In this document: positions 14,750 through 22,687 of the stretch, piece by piece
Position numbering within the stretch: the stretch's first letter is position 1
Layout: every line of letters begins with the position of its first letter
Assembly (NCBI GenBank): GCA_026003195.1
Contig: BPGU01000005.1
Location: 62,001-126,000 of the forward strand
DNA length: 64,000 nt
Reading direction: 5' to 3'
Origin: Armatimonadota bacterium
Lineage (GTDB): Bacteria > Armatimonadota > HRBIN16
Position numbers and translations under genes: made by a program
The notes under the pieces: generated by a model
Databases searched by the model: none
What the model was told of the DNA's origin: nothing
The model's input: only the letters and a program-made list of their open reading frames with translations

Positions 14750-15748
14750 TCACCTCCGCGGTCGGAAGCCCGCAAGACGGCGCTCAACTCCAGGATAATC
14801 CAGCCCGGAGCCCTTAGCGCCGGCAGGCTCCACAACGACAGGGGATGCAATCAAAACATCCCCGGCGGGCTGAACAACCGGCTGATGAACAGCCGGCTGA
14901 TGATCCTGAGCCTGAACAGACCGATGAGCCTGAACAGGCTCAGGAACAGGAGCAGACTCAGGCTCAGGAACAGGAGCGGGAACAGGAGCGGGAACAGGAG
15001 CGGGAACAGACTGCGGTTGCTCCTCAACCTCCTGGCGCCGTGAACGACGACGCTCTATCCTGGAGCGGCGCTTCTCCTCCCGCCGCTTCTCCGCCTCGAG
15101 CATCTCCAGTAACTTCTGCTCGAGGCGCTTCCGCCAGGCCAGACCACGCACCGGGAGCCCCTGATGGGACTCCGCAGGCTGATCGTCACAAGCCGGTCGG
15201 GAGGGAACGACCGGCTTGCCGAACACCGACACATACTCCTCGCCAGAAGCCCGTAAGGCTCTGGCGATATCAAGGGCGGTCATCTCACGCAAGACCGCCC
15301 GGGCATGACGGAGCCAGGCTGCCACGCGCCGACGGTACGATTTGACCTCGGCGCCGGCACGGTAGGCTCCGGCAGAACGGAAGGAGGACAACACAGGTTT
15401 GATGTGCGATTCATAGAACCGCACGGTGTCCTCCTTCCCAAAGACATAAACGGACGCCTGATACCAGGCGTCCAGCAATTCCTCAGCCAGCTCGAGGCTG
15501 GGCTCAGCCTCGAACTGGCGAATCGCCTCATGGAGGCGCTCCCAGCGGCGACGGAATGCGTCACCGCTGGCAATCCCATAGTGCCGGGGCAAGCGCGGGC
15601 GACGTCGCCCCGACACAGCCTCATAAACACGGAGGGCGGACTCTGCCACCTCTCCGGATACCTGAACACGAGTGCCCGGCTTGCCAGGCAAACCGGGCAC
15701 ATAAACGAACGGCTCCGCATCGCGGAGCCAAAGGGCAAATCTTAGCAT
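14750..15748 (-). CDS. Hypothetical protein with basic coiled coil and Pro-Ala-Val repeats (332 aa)
   Basis: No family recognised. ATG 15748 follows GGAGGGATCGAC. The first 170 residues are helical and basic. About residues 210-245 are a very charged helix (KRREEKRRSRIERRRSRRQ) that may bind nucleic acid. About 250-275 repeat PAPVPAPVPAPVPEPE. The tail is Q/H/P-rich and disordered. Its stop overlaps the start region of the giant polymerase-like gene, so the two are coupled and may form a complex. Base composition of the repeat is low-complexity. Confidence 0.65.
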   Translation of the reverse strand: MLRFALWLRDAEPFVYVPGLPGKPGTRVQVSGEVAESALRVYEAVSGRRRPRLPRHYGIASGDAFRRRWERLHEAIRQFEAEPSLELAEELLDAWYQASVYVFGKEDTVRFYESHIKPVLSSFRSAGAYRAGAEVKSYRRRVAAWLRHARAVLREMTALDIARALRASGEEYVSVFGKPVVPSRPACDDQPAESHQGLPVRGLAWRKRLEQKLLEMLEAEKRREEKRRSRIERRRSRRQEVEEQPQSVPAPVPAPVPAPVPEPESAPVPEPVQAHRSVQAQDHQPAVHQPVVQPAGDVLIASPVVVEPAGAKGSGLDYPGVERRLAGFRPRR

Positions 15749-15768
15749 GTCGATCCCTCCTTCTTTCA

Positions 15769-15842
15769 GCCTGCTTCTTCAGTGCGTGGTCGGCCAGGCC
15801 ACGCAGACGGGCTGGCTAAACAGCCAGCCCGTTTCAGCTTGT
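15769..15842. repeat. Double-hairpin repeat, copy 1
   Basis: A 74-bp element repeated at 16354-16429 with only a few changes. It contains GCGTGG...CCACGC and ACGGGCTGGCT...AGCCAGCCCGT hairpins. It lies just past the stop of the 15850 gene. There is no T-run, so it is not a standard terminator. Confidence 0.8.
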
Positions 15843-15849
15843 GATATTG

Positions 15850-16269
15850 TTATGCAAAAGCACCACCCGAGCGGCGAGACTTATCGCCGCCCTGACCGGC
15901 CTGGCGGATAATGTCCGCCAGGCTCGAGTCACCGAGCTCAACCTCTTTCACGGCTGGCTCGGCGACTTTGACGCCAGCCTGGGAGAGGATCTCCAAGGCC
16001 CTCTGACGGGCCTGAAGGAGGTCCTCATTAGCCAGACGACCGTGGAAGAGCCACTCAGCGTGGCTGAGTCGGCCGTCGTTCCCAGGCTTGAAGGCGATCT
16101 CCTTCACGCCTGCCTGGACGAGCACCTGGGCGAGGTCGGGCAAAGCGAGGAGCGCGGCAGACAGCGGCTTCTGGTTCTGCTCGCGCTTGACGGAAATACG
16201 CACGGGACGGGAAGGAGTGTGCACCACGAAGGCGCACATAGCGTACAGGAACTCGAGGACGATCTTCAT
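15850..16269 (-). CDS. Paralogue of 9245-9649, 'RRxGAFA' family (139 aa)
   Basis: The start is placed at ATG 16269 (MKIVLEFLYAM) behind GGAGGTAACAAA. Blocks ALLALPDLAQVLVQAGVKEIAF and LLQARQRALEILSQAGVKV and the end RRSGGAFA match the 9245-9649 protein in order. Helical protein of unknown role. It has a hairpin leader upstream and a double-hairpin element downstream, the same arrangement as the 16447-16830 gene. Confidence 0.7.
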   Translation of the reverse strand: MKIVLEFLYAMCAFVVHTPSRPVRISVKREQNQKPLSAALLALPDLAQVLVQAGVKEIAFKPGNDGRLSHAEWLFHGRLANEDLLQARQRALEILSQAGVKVAEPAVKEVELGDSSLADIIRQAGQGGDKSRRSGGAFA

Positions 16270-16291
16270 TTTGTTACCTCCAGGAGTCCCA

Positions 16292-16338
16292 CACCCCAAC
16301 AGCGTGCTCAACCTGAACAGGGAGCTTCTGTTGAGGTG
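16292..16338 (-). promoter_or_regulatory. Hairpin leader, class 2, copy 1
   Basis: CACCCCAACAG (16292-16302) pairs with CTGTTGAGGTG (16328-16338) at 10 of 11 positions, about 22 bases upstream of ATG 16269. The shared loop has CGTGCTCAACC. It is homologous to 16850-16898, where an A-T pair is replaced by G-C. That is evidence for a selected RNA fold. Confidence 0.6.
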
Positions 16339-16353
16339 CAGGAGAATTGAATG

Positions 16354-16429
16354 GCCTGCTTCATCAGTGCGTGGTCGGCCAGGCCACGCAGACGGGCTGG
16401 CTACAAAGAGCCAGCCTGTTTCAGCTTGT
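16354..16429. repeat. Double-hairpin repeat, copy 2
   Basis: Copy of the element at 15769-15842, lying 17 bp past the stop of the 16447 gene. The second hairpin's loop is ACAAAG instead of AAAC. Same two stems. Confidence 0.8.
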
Positions 16430-16446
16430 TGTTGTATCTGTTGTAT

Positions 16447-16830
16447 CTAACGGCGGGCGACGTACCGATGGTACGGTAATCGCGCCGAACGCGCAGCGAG
16501 GTAATCCGCCGGCGGTTCGTCCAACGCGGACCAGGTTGCATGTTCCAGAACCTGGTACCGCAAGGTCAGCGCAAGCTGAAGGAGGACAGCCGACACGACC
16601 TCATGCAGGCGGCCGTCCTCCTTAAGGGAGTACTGGGCCACGGAGGCCCTGTGAGCCTCCGCAGCCGCCTCCTTCAACCGCTCGACTGCGCGCCACAGCG
16701 CGCACTCGTCGCGGTTTAAGAAGGAGAGATCAACATCGGTCGCCAGGCGACCGCAAACTTCACGGAGCGCGGGATCCACATCTGGATCCCAAGAGATCTT
16801 ATTGAGGACGTCGCACAACCAGAACAACAT
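16447..16830 (-). CDS. Hypothetical helical protein (127 aa)
   Basis: The start is placed at ATG 16830 (MLFWLCDVLNKISWD) behind GGAGGTGCAAA; a longer reading to 16875 would run through the leader hairpin. No family recognised. Almost entirely helical, with a hydrophobic N-terminus and a basic C-terminus (YHRYVARR). Confidence 0.65.
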   Translation of the reverse strand: MLFWLCDVLNKISWDPDVDPALREVCGRLATDVDLSFLNRDECALWRAVERLKEAAAEAHRASVAQYSLKEDGRLHEVVSAVLLQLALTLRYQVLEHATWSALDEPPADYLAARSARLPYHRYVARR

Positions 16831-16849
16831 TTTGCACCTCCAGGAACCC

Positions 16850-16898
16850 TGCACCCCGACAGCGTGCTCAACCAAACGGGAGCTTCTGTCGGGGTGCA
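16850..16898 (-). promoter_or_regulatory. Hairpin leader, class 2, copy 2
   Basis: TGCACCCCGACAG (16850-16862) pairs perfectly over 13 bp with CTGTCGGGGTGCA (16886-16898). In the leftward transcript the stem ends 20 bases before ATG 16830, with the GGAGG site between. A CTCCT just 5' of the stem could pair with the AGGAG-like site, so an attenuating switch is possible. Confidence 0.65.
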
Positions 16899-16988
16899 GG
16901 AGAATTTGAGAAGTGTATGAAACGCCGTTCCATTACTGCGCCACGACACGGCACTCACATCGTGACGCAGAGCTACCGAGACAGGTAA

Positions 16989-17225
16989 CTACCTCGGTAG
17001 CGAACGCGCGAAGTTCCGGAGGTACTGGAGTGAAACCAGTACCTCCGGATCCTTGTCCGTCCTCAGCCACAAAAGTGCTGGAACATAGTATTCCAGCACT
17101 ATCCTCAGGTCCCGATCGTCCATGAACGGGACCTGAGCCACCAGCAGACCTAACTCGGACATCGAGTCCGGTCTGCAGTGGTGACCGAGGACGGACAAGT
17201 GACGGATCAAATCCAATCGACTCAT
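16989..17225 (-). CDS. Small helical hypothetical protein (78 aa)
   Basis: ATG 17225 follows AAGGAGGTGCCAGAGG. The protein is helical (MSRLDLIRHLSVLGHH, DRDLRIVLEYYVPALLWL). It is the first gene of the leftward side, facing the divergent control region. Two hairpins (16936-16969 and 16973-16999) lie around and beyond its stop. No family recognised. Another leftward frame over the same DNA (16933-17253) lacks this site and is rejected. Confidence 0.65.
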   Translation of the reverse strand: MSRLDLIRHLSVLGHHCRPDSMSELGLLVAQVPFMDDRDLRIVLEYYVPALLWLRTDKDPEVLVSLQYLRNFARSLPR

Positions 17226-17408
17226 CCTCTGGCACCTCCTTGTTGATTACCACCAGAGAATCAATCAGTAGTGATAATCACTACCGCGTTTCCCTGGCGG
17301 CATATCCCCCGTCCAAACGATCCCTCTGAGGGCCGACACTGCAAATCAAACCAGACCGCGTTTCCTGTAAGGGGAGGTGCCAATAAGTTCTTATGGAGGT
17401 GTATGACT
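17226..17408. promoter_or_regulatory. Divergent control region with palindrome and direct repeat
   Basis: The only point where transcription diverges. It has a perfect 17-bp palindrome at 17268-17284 (GTAGTGAT-A-ATCACTAC), fitting a dimeric repressor site. It also has an 11-bp direct repeat ACCGCGTTTCC at 17283-17293 and 17355-17365, and a small ATAAG/CTTAT hairpin just before the rightward ribosome binding site. No convincing sigma-70 boxes were found. Confidence 0.65.
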
Positions 17409-17963
17409 ATGCAACAAATCACTTCACTCTTCAATCTGGACACCGAGGTCTTTAAGGAGTGGGTGCTGGCGGAGAAGCGCAGGTTGCCCGGTAGTTCTGA
17501 AGGGTTCGCCATGTTCCTTGCGTCCCTGCGCATGTTGCGTCCTGCTCAGGTGGTATGGATCTCGGACGGTCTGGAGCCTCAAACTTGCGGTTACGATTCC
17601 TCGTCCGTTGCCCGTTTAGTTACTGAGGTGCTCCCTGTAGGTTCTCAGCTGATTTGGGCAAAGACAGGTGATACTAAATCCACCGAATTCTCCTATCTAT
17701 CTGGATTGGTAGGGGAAACTGGAGGCATTCCAGCCGCCATCATCTGTTTACCAGACGGTTATGAAGTCAGCGTTCACACAGGCAGCGGTATCCTGCGTGG
17801 TTTGCAGGTATCGCGTCGTGTAGACGGCTGGCAGGTATCGTTGGCGGAGTACGTTCCTGATAGTTCAGGCGAGTCCTCTCAGGATAGTAAGTGGGGCGAG
17901 TCCTCTCAGGTGGTTGAGGAGGTTTCTGATGAGCAGCCGAAGCGTCGTCGGAGCAGACGCTAG
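17409..17963 (+). CDS. Hypothetical protein (184 aa), first rightward gene
   Basis: No family recognised. ATG 17409 follows TATGGAGG with 9-base spacing; a nearer ATG at 17403 is only three bases from GGAGG. Mixed alpha/beta, with a serine-rich linker (SSGESSQDSKWGESSQ) and a basic tail KRRRSRR that may bind nucleic acid or a partner. Its end overlaps the thymidylate kinase gene by 35 bp. Confidence 0.65.
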   Translation: MQQITSLFNLDTEVFKEWVLAEKRRLPGSSEGFAMFLASLRMLRPAQVVWISDGLEPQTCGYDSSSVARLVTEVLPVGSQLIWAKTGDTKSTEFSYLSGLVGETGGIPAAIICLPDGYEVSVHTGSGILRGLQVSRRVDGWQVSLAEYVPDSSGESSQDSKWGESSQVVEEVSDEQPKRRRSRR

Positions 17964-18567
17964 GTTCATCGTGCTGGAGGGTATTGACGGTTGCGGGAAG
18001 ACGTCTGTGGCGTTACGGTTACAGGACGCGCTGTCGGTGGTTCTTCCCCGCCGTCCCTTCTACACTCGTGAGCCCAGCGATGAGGTCATTCGTCGCATGT
18101 TATTGCATGAGGACGACCATCGTGCCCGGTTACTGTTGTTCATGTTGGACCGTGTATCTCATGCCAGGCGCATTCGTCAGGCGTTAGATGATGGGCACTG
18201 GGTGTTATGTGACCGTTACTTACACAGCACGTTAGTTTACAATCCGGTGCCTGTGTTAGATGGTCTCTTAGGGGACGATGGTTTCTATCGGCTGGTGCGG
18301 TGGTTTAGTGGCGATTTATATCCCGACCTGGTGTTATGGTTGGACTGTGATGTGGAGTTAGCGTTATCCCGGATAAGGGAGCGCGGTTTAAGGGAGCCGA
18401 TGGATGATATCGGGTTATTGAGCGAGGCGCGTCGTCGTTACAGTGAGTTACAGGGTCGGTTACCTGGCATTGTGCGGGTAGACGCTTCTGGCAGTCTGGA
18501 CGAGGTGGTGAGTATCTGTTTAGAGACCATATACGAGCGGTTTGGTAGTGGTGATGGGGTTCAGTGA
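17929..18567 (+). CDS. tmk: Thymidylate kinase (dTMP kinase)
   Basis: 212 residues from ATG 17929 behind GAGGAGG. Phosphorylates dTMP to dTDP with ATP for phage DNA synthesis. The P-loop is FIVLEGIDGCGKTS (GIDGCGKT at about 18-25). The substrate-binding DR-Y motif appears as VLCDRYLHSTLVYN. LVLWLDCDVELALSRIRERG is the strand and lid region typical of Tmk. Length is normal for the family. It overlaps both neighbours, as expected in one operon. Confidence 0.88.
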   Translation: MSSRSVVGADARFIVLEGIDGCGKTSVALRLQDALSVVLPRRPFYTREPSDEVIRRMLLHEDDHRARLLLFMLDRVSHARRIRQALDDGHWVLCDRYLHSTLVYNPVPVLDGLLGDDGFYRLVRWFSGDLYPDLVLWLDCDVELALSRIRERGLREPMDDIGLLSEARRRYSELQGRLPGIVRVDASGSLDEVVSICLETIYERFGSGDGVQ

Positions 18568-20845
18568 TACTGTCAACTGGTTTATGGGCAGTTCACCGCG
18601 TTATGCGGGTGAGGATGGTTTGAGGCTTCTACGTGGTGACATGGCGTTGAGGGCTCTGGCTCTTAACGCCATGTTCCGGTTTGGCGGGTATCGTGATGGC
18701 GGGGAGTTGTTCTGGTGTTATGCGGATGTGACCAGGCTGGTGCGGTTATCCGGTTCCGGTGCGGTTGTGCGAGATATCCATTTGAAGGACCTGTATTTAC
18801 CGTATCGGGACACAAGGGATGGCAGTGTAAGGAACTGGCCTTCGCATGGTCGGTATGAGTGGGACTATCTGTTCTGGGAGGATGCGGTATCGTTAGAGTT
18901 AGCGGACTGGATGGGTGATGATGTGGTGTTGATGGATCCTGTTCCGTTAGATGGGATGTGTATGGAGCAGGACTGGAAGCTTGTTTATGTGGATGTAGAT
19001 GCGATAGAGGTGGATGCGGAGGATTTGCTGGTATTCCCGGAGCCTCAGCGTGGTTCCAGGTGGTGGTGTTATGATATCTCAGTGCGTCAGTCCGCCCCGC
19101 GTTTGTTAAGCAGAGCATGGCGCAAGATATATGAGAGGTATCGTCACGACAGGGAGTTACTCTCGCTGATATACCATGATAGTCTCTGGTATCATACGGG
19201 CAGGCATCTGCACTTTGTGATCTATGGGCACTGGCGTGAGCAGCAATCGATGGAGTGGTTGCACCGGTGGCGGGGCAGGCTGGAAGCGGATATGCAGCAG
19301 CAGATTCATCCCCGCATGAAGGTGCGGTTGGCGGGCACTATCAATCCCCGTAACGGGCAGCTGGCGTTAGGTTACATGCATCCGTTCGCCCTGCCGTATA
19401 TCTATCCATACTCTCGTTCTGAGATGGCGAAGCACTTTGCGAACGTGCTGGACCAGAGAGGTATCTATCGTGCGGATATGGATATCTGGAGACCGGATGC
19501 GCCGGAGCCGGTGAGCGAACAGGAGTTGAACCAATCTTATCCAGATTCCCGATTCCGCATGACCAGTCCGGTCAACGTGCAATGGTTCCAGAAGGCACGT
19601 GAGAAGCAGTGCTCGTTACCGCTGGATGCCACATCCGCCGATGCCTACAACAGGTTGCAGGAGCGGGAAGGTAAATCTGTCCAAAGGACAGAGATGGTCT
19701 CGCTCTGGAAGTGGACCATCCTGTTTCAGGCGGCGCCTTATGGGATGGAGCGGGCTAAGAAGCTCGGAGCCAAATACACGATGCTCCTTCAGGACAGGCT
19801 GGAAGCGAGTGAGATATATACGGAACAACCACCATCGTGGGCGAAGGGCGGTAAGAGCTATTATCAGCGCGATTTCAGAGCCTTTGTGGTCAAGGTGTGC
19901 AGGGTTGAGGTTCCCAAATGGGGACAGAGGAACCTCAGAGCGCGTGATGAAGTGGAGGACGTGCTGGGAATATCGGTACTGGTAGAGCTGGAATGGGGCG
20001 TGTTGCGTCAACTGCGGTCGGCGAACCGCATGGCAGACGCGCTGGCTTTTATCTGGTTGAATCACCTCAAACGTATCCGTTACCAGCATGGTGTGATACC
20101 GCATGATGAAGCCGTCTCCTACCTGACTCAACATCCCGGATGGTCGCAGTCCAACGCCAGGATGAGACTGCGCAGACTGGTCAAACTCGGATGGTTGTCT
20201 GAGGTACGAAGCGGATACGTGGTGCATAGCTGGGCATATATCGCCCGTATCATGCATATCGCCTGCGAGCGACTGTATATGGTGAGCGGGAACGAGTTGA
20301 AGGATGTGAAGTCGCTCAAGAGCGTGATGGCAAGTATACCGGGCACGCATCGCGAGCCTGAGATAAAGTATGAGATAGGCAAACAACTCGGTATCCATGC
20401 CAGTACGGTCAAAAGGAACCGTAAGGGCAGATTGAGAGAATGGTATCGTGTGTACTTTGTAGACAGGTATAGCAGTCGTGAGGAGGCGGAACATTCACGC
20501 CTGTATCAAAAGCATCCGGTGCATCTCTGGCCCCTGATGTTGTGCGGATACCGAATGTATCCGCAGAAGCTGGGAAGGAAATGGGCGCTGGCCAGAAGCA
20601 GCGCAGCCTCTGTGCTGGACCTGGTGATTATTCAACGCTGTGGTAAAGGCAAACGCTTGAGAAGGTCAACAAACCGCCTCGCAGTAACGGGGAGCGGGGC
20701 AGGTTTGCATACCTTTGAGCGTGATGACCAGCAAAGATACTGTAATTTCCCCAAAGGCAATAACATTTACAGCAGGATGAGTGGTATGATGATATCGGAG
20801 AGAATCGGTTCGTCAACAGGGAGAGCGTGTTCTTTGGGGGATTGA
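18554..20845 (+). CDS. Replication-initiator or primase-like protein with HTH regions (763 aa)
   Basis: Not firmly assigned. It starts at ATG 18554 inside the thymidylate kinase end. Around residues 142-270 the protein reads LVYVDVDAIEV, TGRHLHFVIYG and RLAGTINPRNG. This order fits an archaeo-eukaryotic primase (D-x-D, S-G-x-x-H, lRlxGSxHxKtG). HLHFVI also fits the H-hydrophobic-H motif of HUH replication initiators. The C-terminal third has winged-helix-like SQSNARMRLRRLVKLGWL and a helix-turn-helix-like IGKQLGIHASTVKRNRKG. A DNA-replication role is likely; which enzyme class is open. Next to Tmk, which agrees. Confidence 0.45.
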   Translation: MGFSDTVNWFMGSSPRYAGEDGLRLLRGDMALRALALNAMFRFGGYRDGGELFWCYADVTRLVRLSGSGAVVRDIHLKDLYLPYRDTRDGSVRNWPSHGRYEWDYLFWEDAVSLELADWMGDDVVLMDPVPLDGMCMEQDWKLVYVDVDAIEVDAEDLLVFPEPQRGSRWWCYDISVRQSAPRLLSRAWRKIYERYRHDRELLSLIYHDSLWYHTGRHLHFVIYGHWREQQSMEWLHRWRGRLEADMQQQIHPRMKVRLAGTINPRNGQLALGYMHPFALPYIYPYSRSEMAKHFANVLDQRGIYRADMDIWRPDAPEPVSEQELNQSYPDSRFRMTSPVNVQWFQKAREKQCSLPLDATSADAYNRLQEREGKSVQRTEMVSLWKWTILFQAAPYGMERAKKLGAKYTMLLQDRLEASEIYTEQPPSWAKGGKSYYQRDFRAFVVKVCRVEVPKWGQRNLRARDEVEDVLGISVLVELEWGVLRQLRSANRMADALAFIWLNHLKRIRYQHGVIPHDEAVSYLTQHPGWSQSNARMRLRRLVKLGWLSEVRSGYVVHSWAYIARIMHIACERLYMVSGNELKDVKSLKSVMASIPGTHREPEIKYEIGKQLGIHASTVKRNRKGRLREWYRVYFVDRYSSREEAEHSRLYQKHPVHLWPLMLCGYRMYPQKLGRKWALARSSAASVLDLVIIQRCGKGKRLRRSTNRLAVTGSGAGLHTFERDDQQRYCNFPKGNNIYSRMSGMMISERIGSSTGRACSLGD

Positions 20846-20848
20846 TTA

Positions 20849-20983
20849 ATGTTGATACCACAGATAAAGGGGATTGGTGGCGCTGAGGGATCAGGTAAGC
20901 CGACTACTATGCCGGCGCGGATTCAGTTTTATGCGAATTACTGTCAGTATGTGGAGGTATCCTATGCGGGACAGTTCTCGTGA
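20849..20983 (+). CDS. Very small ORF (44 aa) with a P-loop-like stretch
   Basis: ATG 20849 follows GGGGG by 8 bases and is 3 bp after the previous stop. It begins MLIPQIKGIGGAEGSGKPTT; GGAEGSGKPT resembles a Walker A motif but has Pro after Lys. It overlaps the next gene by 20 bp. It may be a true small gene or a fragment of a lost ATPase. Confidence 0.4.
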   Translation: MLIPQIKGIGGAEGSGKPTTMPARIQFYANYCQYVEVSYAGQFS

Positions 20984-21416
20984 AGTCAGTCGTCCCTTTG
21001 TGGAGTTACGTGGTCATTATGGCATGTTTGCCGCAAAGAACGGCTGGTTCAACCTGTATTATGCAGATGGTTCCAGGCCGGATTGGATGGATGTAGGTGA
21101 GTTATTGAGTGTGTACATCATCGGTCCGAACGGTGGTTTATTACAGTTCAGCGATCCGGGCGAGCGTTCTGCCGGTGAAGAGACGTATGTTGGTGAGGTT
21201 ATCAGTGTAGAGCGGTTGCGTTTAGTGGATCTGGAGAATCGGCATTTGATGGACGGTGTTCCTTCCTGTTCCAGCAGGAGGGCGGTGTTATCTTTATTGC
21301 GCAAGCGTGGTGGTTATTTACTTCCTCAGGATCCGATTGAGGTTGTGCGTGTGCGTCGTGTCTCCTATGCGGTAAAGGATCTGGTAGGTCCTTTATCATC
21401 CATCAAGGAGCGGTAG
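20964..21416 (+). CDS. Hypothetical protein (150 aa)
   Basis: No family recognised. ATG 20964 follows TGGAGGTATCCT, preferred over a reading from 20874 without a site. Beta-rich (GWFNLYYADGS, LLSVYIIGPNGGLLQF) with a basic C-terminus. It lies directly before the terminase-small-subunit candidate, stop to start 1 bp apart. Confidence 0.6.
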   Translation: MRDSSREVSRPFVELRGHYGMFAAKNGWFNLYYADGSRPDWMDVGELLSVYIIGPNGGLLQFSDPGERSAGEETYVGEVISVERLRLVDLENRHLMDGVPSCSSRRAVLSLLRKRGGYLLPQDPIEVVRVRRVSYAVKDLVGPLSSIKER

Positions 21417-21417
21417 C

Positions 21418-22071
21418 ATGTGGGATTTAGAGTACAGTGTTTTACTGGACGAGTTAAAGAACAGGAATCCCCTGTTTGCGGTGGATGAGCGTGCGCGTCA
21501 GGCTCGCGAGTTAGTGTCCACCATTTATGAATCGCTTCCGATGGAGTGCAGTGGCAGTGCCTGTCCTATTGCATCGCGTTGTCCTGTCTCGCATCGTCTG
21601 GACATTCTCGGCACTCGTTGTCTGTTAGAGGTGCGTGAGATCACGGAGCGTCTGGCTCATTATTTGAAGGATATCGGTCTGGACAACATCACTTACACGG
21701 ACATTCAGGTAGCGGCTCAGTTGACTCGTACGGACGTGTTGATCTGGCGGATTGAGCAGTTATTATCCGTTCAGGGTCTGGTGGTTGAGGAGACCGTTGT
21801 TTCTGGTGGGAAGCAGGTGATCAGGAAGGTTTCCAATCCGTTGATGGCGGAGTTACGGTCGTTGATGAAGGAGCAGCGCGCTTTAATGGACGAGTTGATG
21901 ACTTCGCGGCGTGCGCGGTTAGAGCGCATGGAGCGTGAGGGCAGGATGGAGCGTGATTTTGTGCGCATGCTTCAGCAGATGTCGGAGCGTGCGAAGGGTT
22001 CTGTGGTTATAGGGGAGGTAGCGTTACCGGAATCTTCCGAACCAAATCCTTTAGATGGAGGTCAAGAATGA
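21418..22071 (+). CDS. Candidate terminase small subunit, cysteine cluster (217 aa)
   Basis: Begins at ATG 21418, one base after the previous stop. The N-terminal third has CSGSACPIASRCP and then GTRCLLEVREI, a four-cysteine cluster that could hold zinc. A helical middle ends in KVSNPLMAELRSLMKEQRAL and a long charged helix (RRARLERMEREGRMERDF). This pattern (Cys-x4-CP..., then E-x-NP before a K/E helix) is seen in DNA-recognition subunits of some large-phage terminases. The position upstream of the large subunit agrees, though three genes intervene. Moderate confidence in function. Confidence 0.5.
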   Translation: MWDLEYSVLLDELKNRNPLFAVDERARQARELVSTIYESLPMECSGSACPIASRCPVSHRLDILGTRCLLEVREITERLAHYLKDIGLDNITYTDIQVAAQLTRTDVLIWRIEQLLSVQGLVVEETVVSGGKQVIRKVSNPLMAELRSLMKEQRALMDELMTSRRARLERMEREGRMERDFVRMLQQMSERAKGSVVIGEVALPESSEPNPLDGGQE

Positions 22072-22493
22072 GGTTCAACGCTATTGGCATTGCCTGCGTG
22101 TTGTTGTTTGCCGTTGCGATGACCGGTGGTGCGCAGAAGGCGAGCAACGCGCAGCAGAATCCGTTGTCGGTATCTATTGAGGTATCGGTGCCTTCGCCTT
22201 TGCGTCCTGGTTCGAGCGGTGCGGTCATCGCCCGCATTCGCAACGTGTTGACGCCGAGGCAGCCTGTCAAGTTACAGGCTACTGCCACTTACGAGTATGC
22301 CGGTCAGACCTACACGGCGGTCAGCAACGAGGTGACCATCCAGGTGGTGCAGCCGGTTGATGTGAAGCAGGTGAATTTGCAGTTACCGCCCGGTGTGATT
22401 CTGGGCACAGGTATTACTCTACCTATAAACGTCAACGTTACGTTGATGGAGGGTCAGGAGCAGCAGATCCAGATACCGATAGTTATCAATTAA
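22068..22493 (+). CDS. Exported beta-rich protein (141 aa)
   Basis: Starts with an ATGA overlap on the preceding stop. Residues 1-22 form a signal peptide (FNAIGIACVLLFAVAMTGGA). The rest is beta-strand-rich with Ig-like spacing (PLRPGSSGAVIARIRNVL, VTIQVVQPVDVKQVNLQLP). Likely a secreted or envelope protein, or a virion-surface Ig-like domain. No family firmly recognised. Confidence 0.65.
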   Translation: MRFNAIGIACVLLFAVAMTGGAQKASNAQQNPLSVSIEVSVPSPLRPGSSGAVIARIRNVLTPRQPVKLQATATYEYAGQTYTAVSNEVTIQVVQPVDVKQVNLQLPPGVILGTGITLPINVNVTLMEGQEQQIQIPIVIN

Positions 22494-22508
22494 TTGGAGG
22501 TGTTCAGA

Positions 22509-22673
22509 TTGAAGAAGTTCTCTATTCCAGGCGTGCCGAACATTCCGTTCCGCATCATCGGGCCAAAGAAGGTGCAGCCTCCTGTGCCTCCTGTGGGACC
22601 AAAGGGCGAGCCGCTGGAGCCGGCGAAGCGCGGTTTACCGAAGCCTCCGCCTTCTGGCAAACCAGGCAAGTAG
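22509..22673 (+). CDS. Small proline/lysine-rich protein with TTG start (54 aa)
   Basis: TTG 22509-22511 lies 8 bases after GGAGG (22496-22500). The frame is open for 54 codons to TAG at 22671. It starts KKFSIPGVPNIPFRIIG and ends KPPPSGKPGK, a basic and proline-rich, likely unfolded protein. It fills the gap between the exported protein and the 148-aa gene. The strong ribosome binding site supports it. Confidence 0.65.
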   Translation: MKKFSIPGVPNIPFRIIGPKKVQPPVPPVGPKGEPLEPAKRGLPKPPPSGKPGK

Positions 22674-22687
22674 CGGGGTGATGTGCA

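Noticed and set aside
16933-17253. Leftward 106-codon frame overlapping the 78-aa gene
   Set aside because: It lacks a placed ribosome binding site, while the 78-aa frame has AAGGAGG at the right distance.
18554-20845. Definite rolling-circle (HUH) Rep
   Set aside because: Only one H-x-H is seen and the same residues fit a primase motif, so the call stays open.
20846-20963. Riboswitch or promoter before the 150-aa gene
   Set aside because: No stable stem or promoter boxes were found; a small reading frame explains the stretch better.
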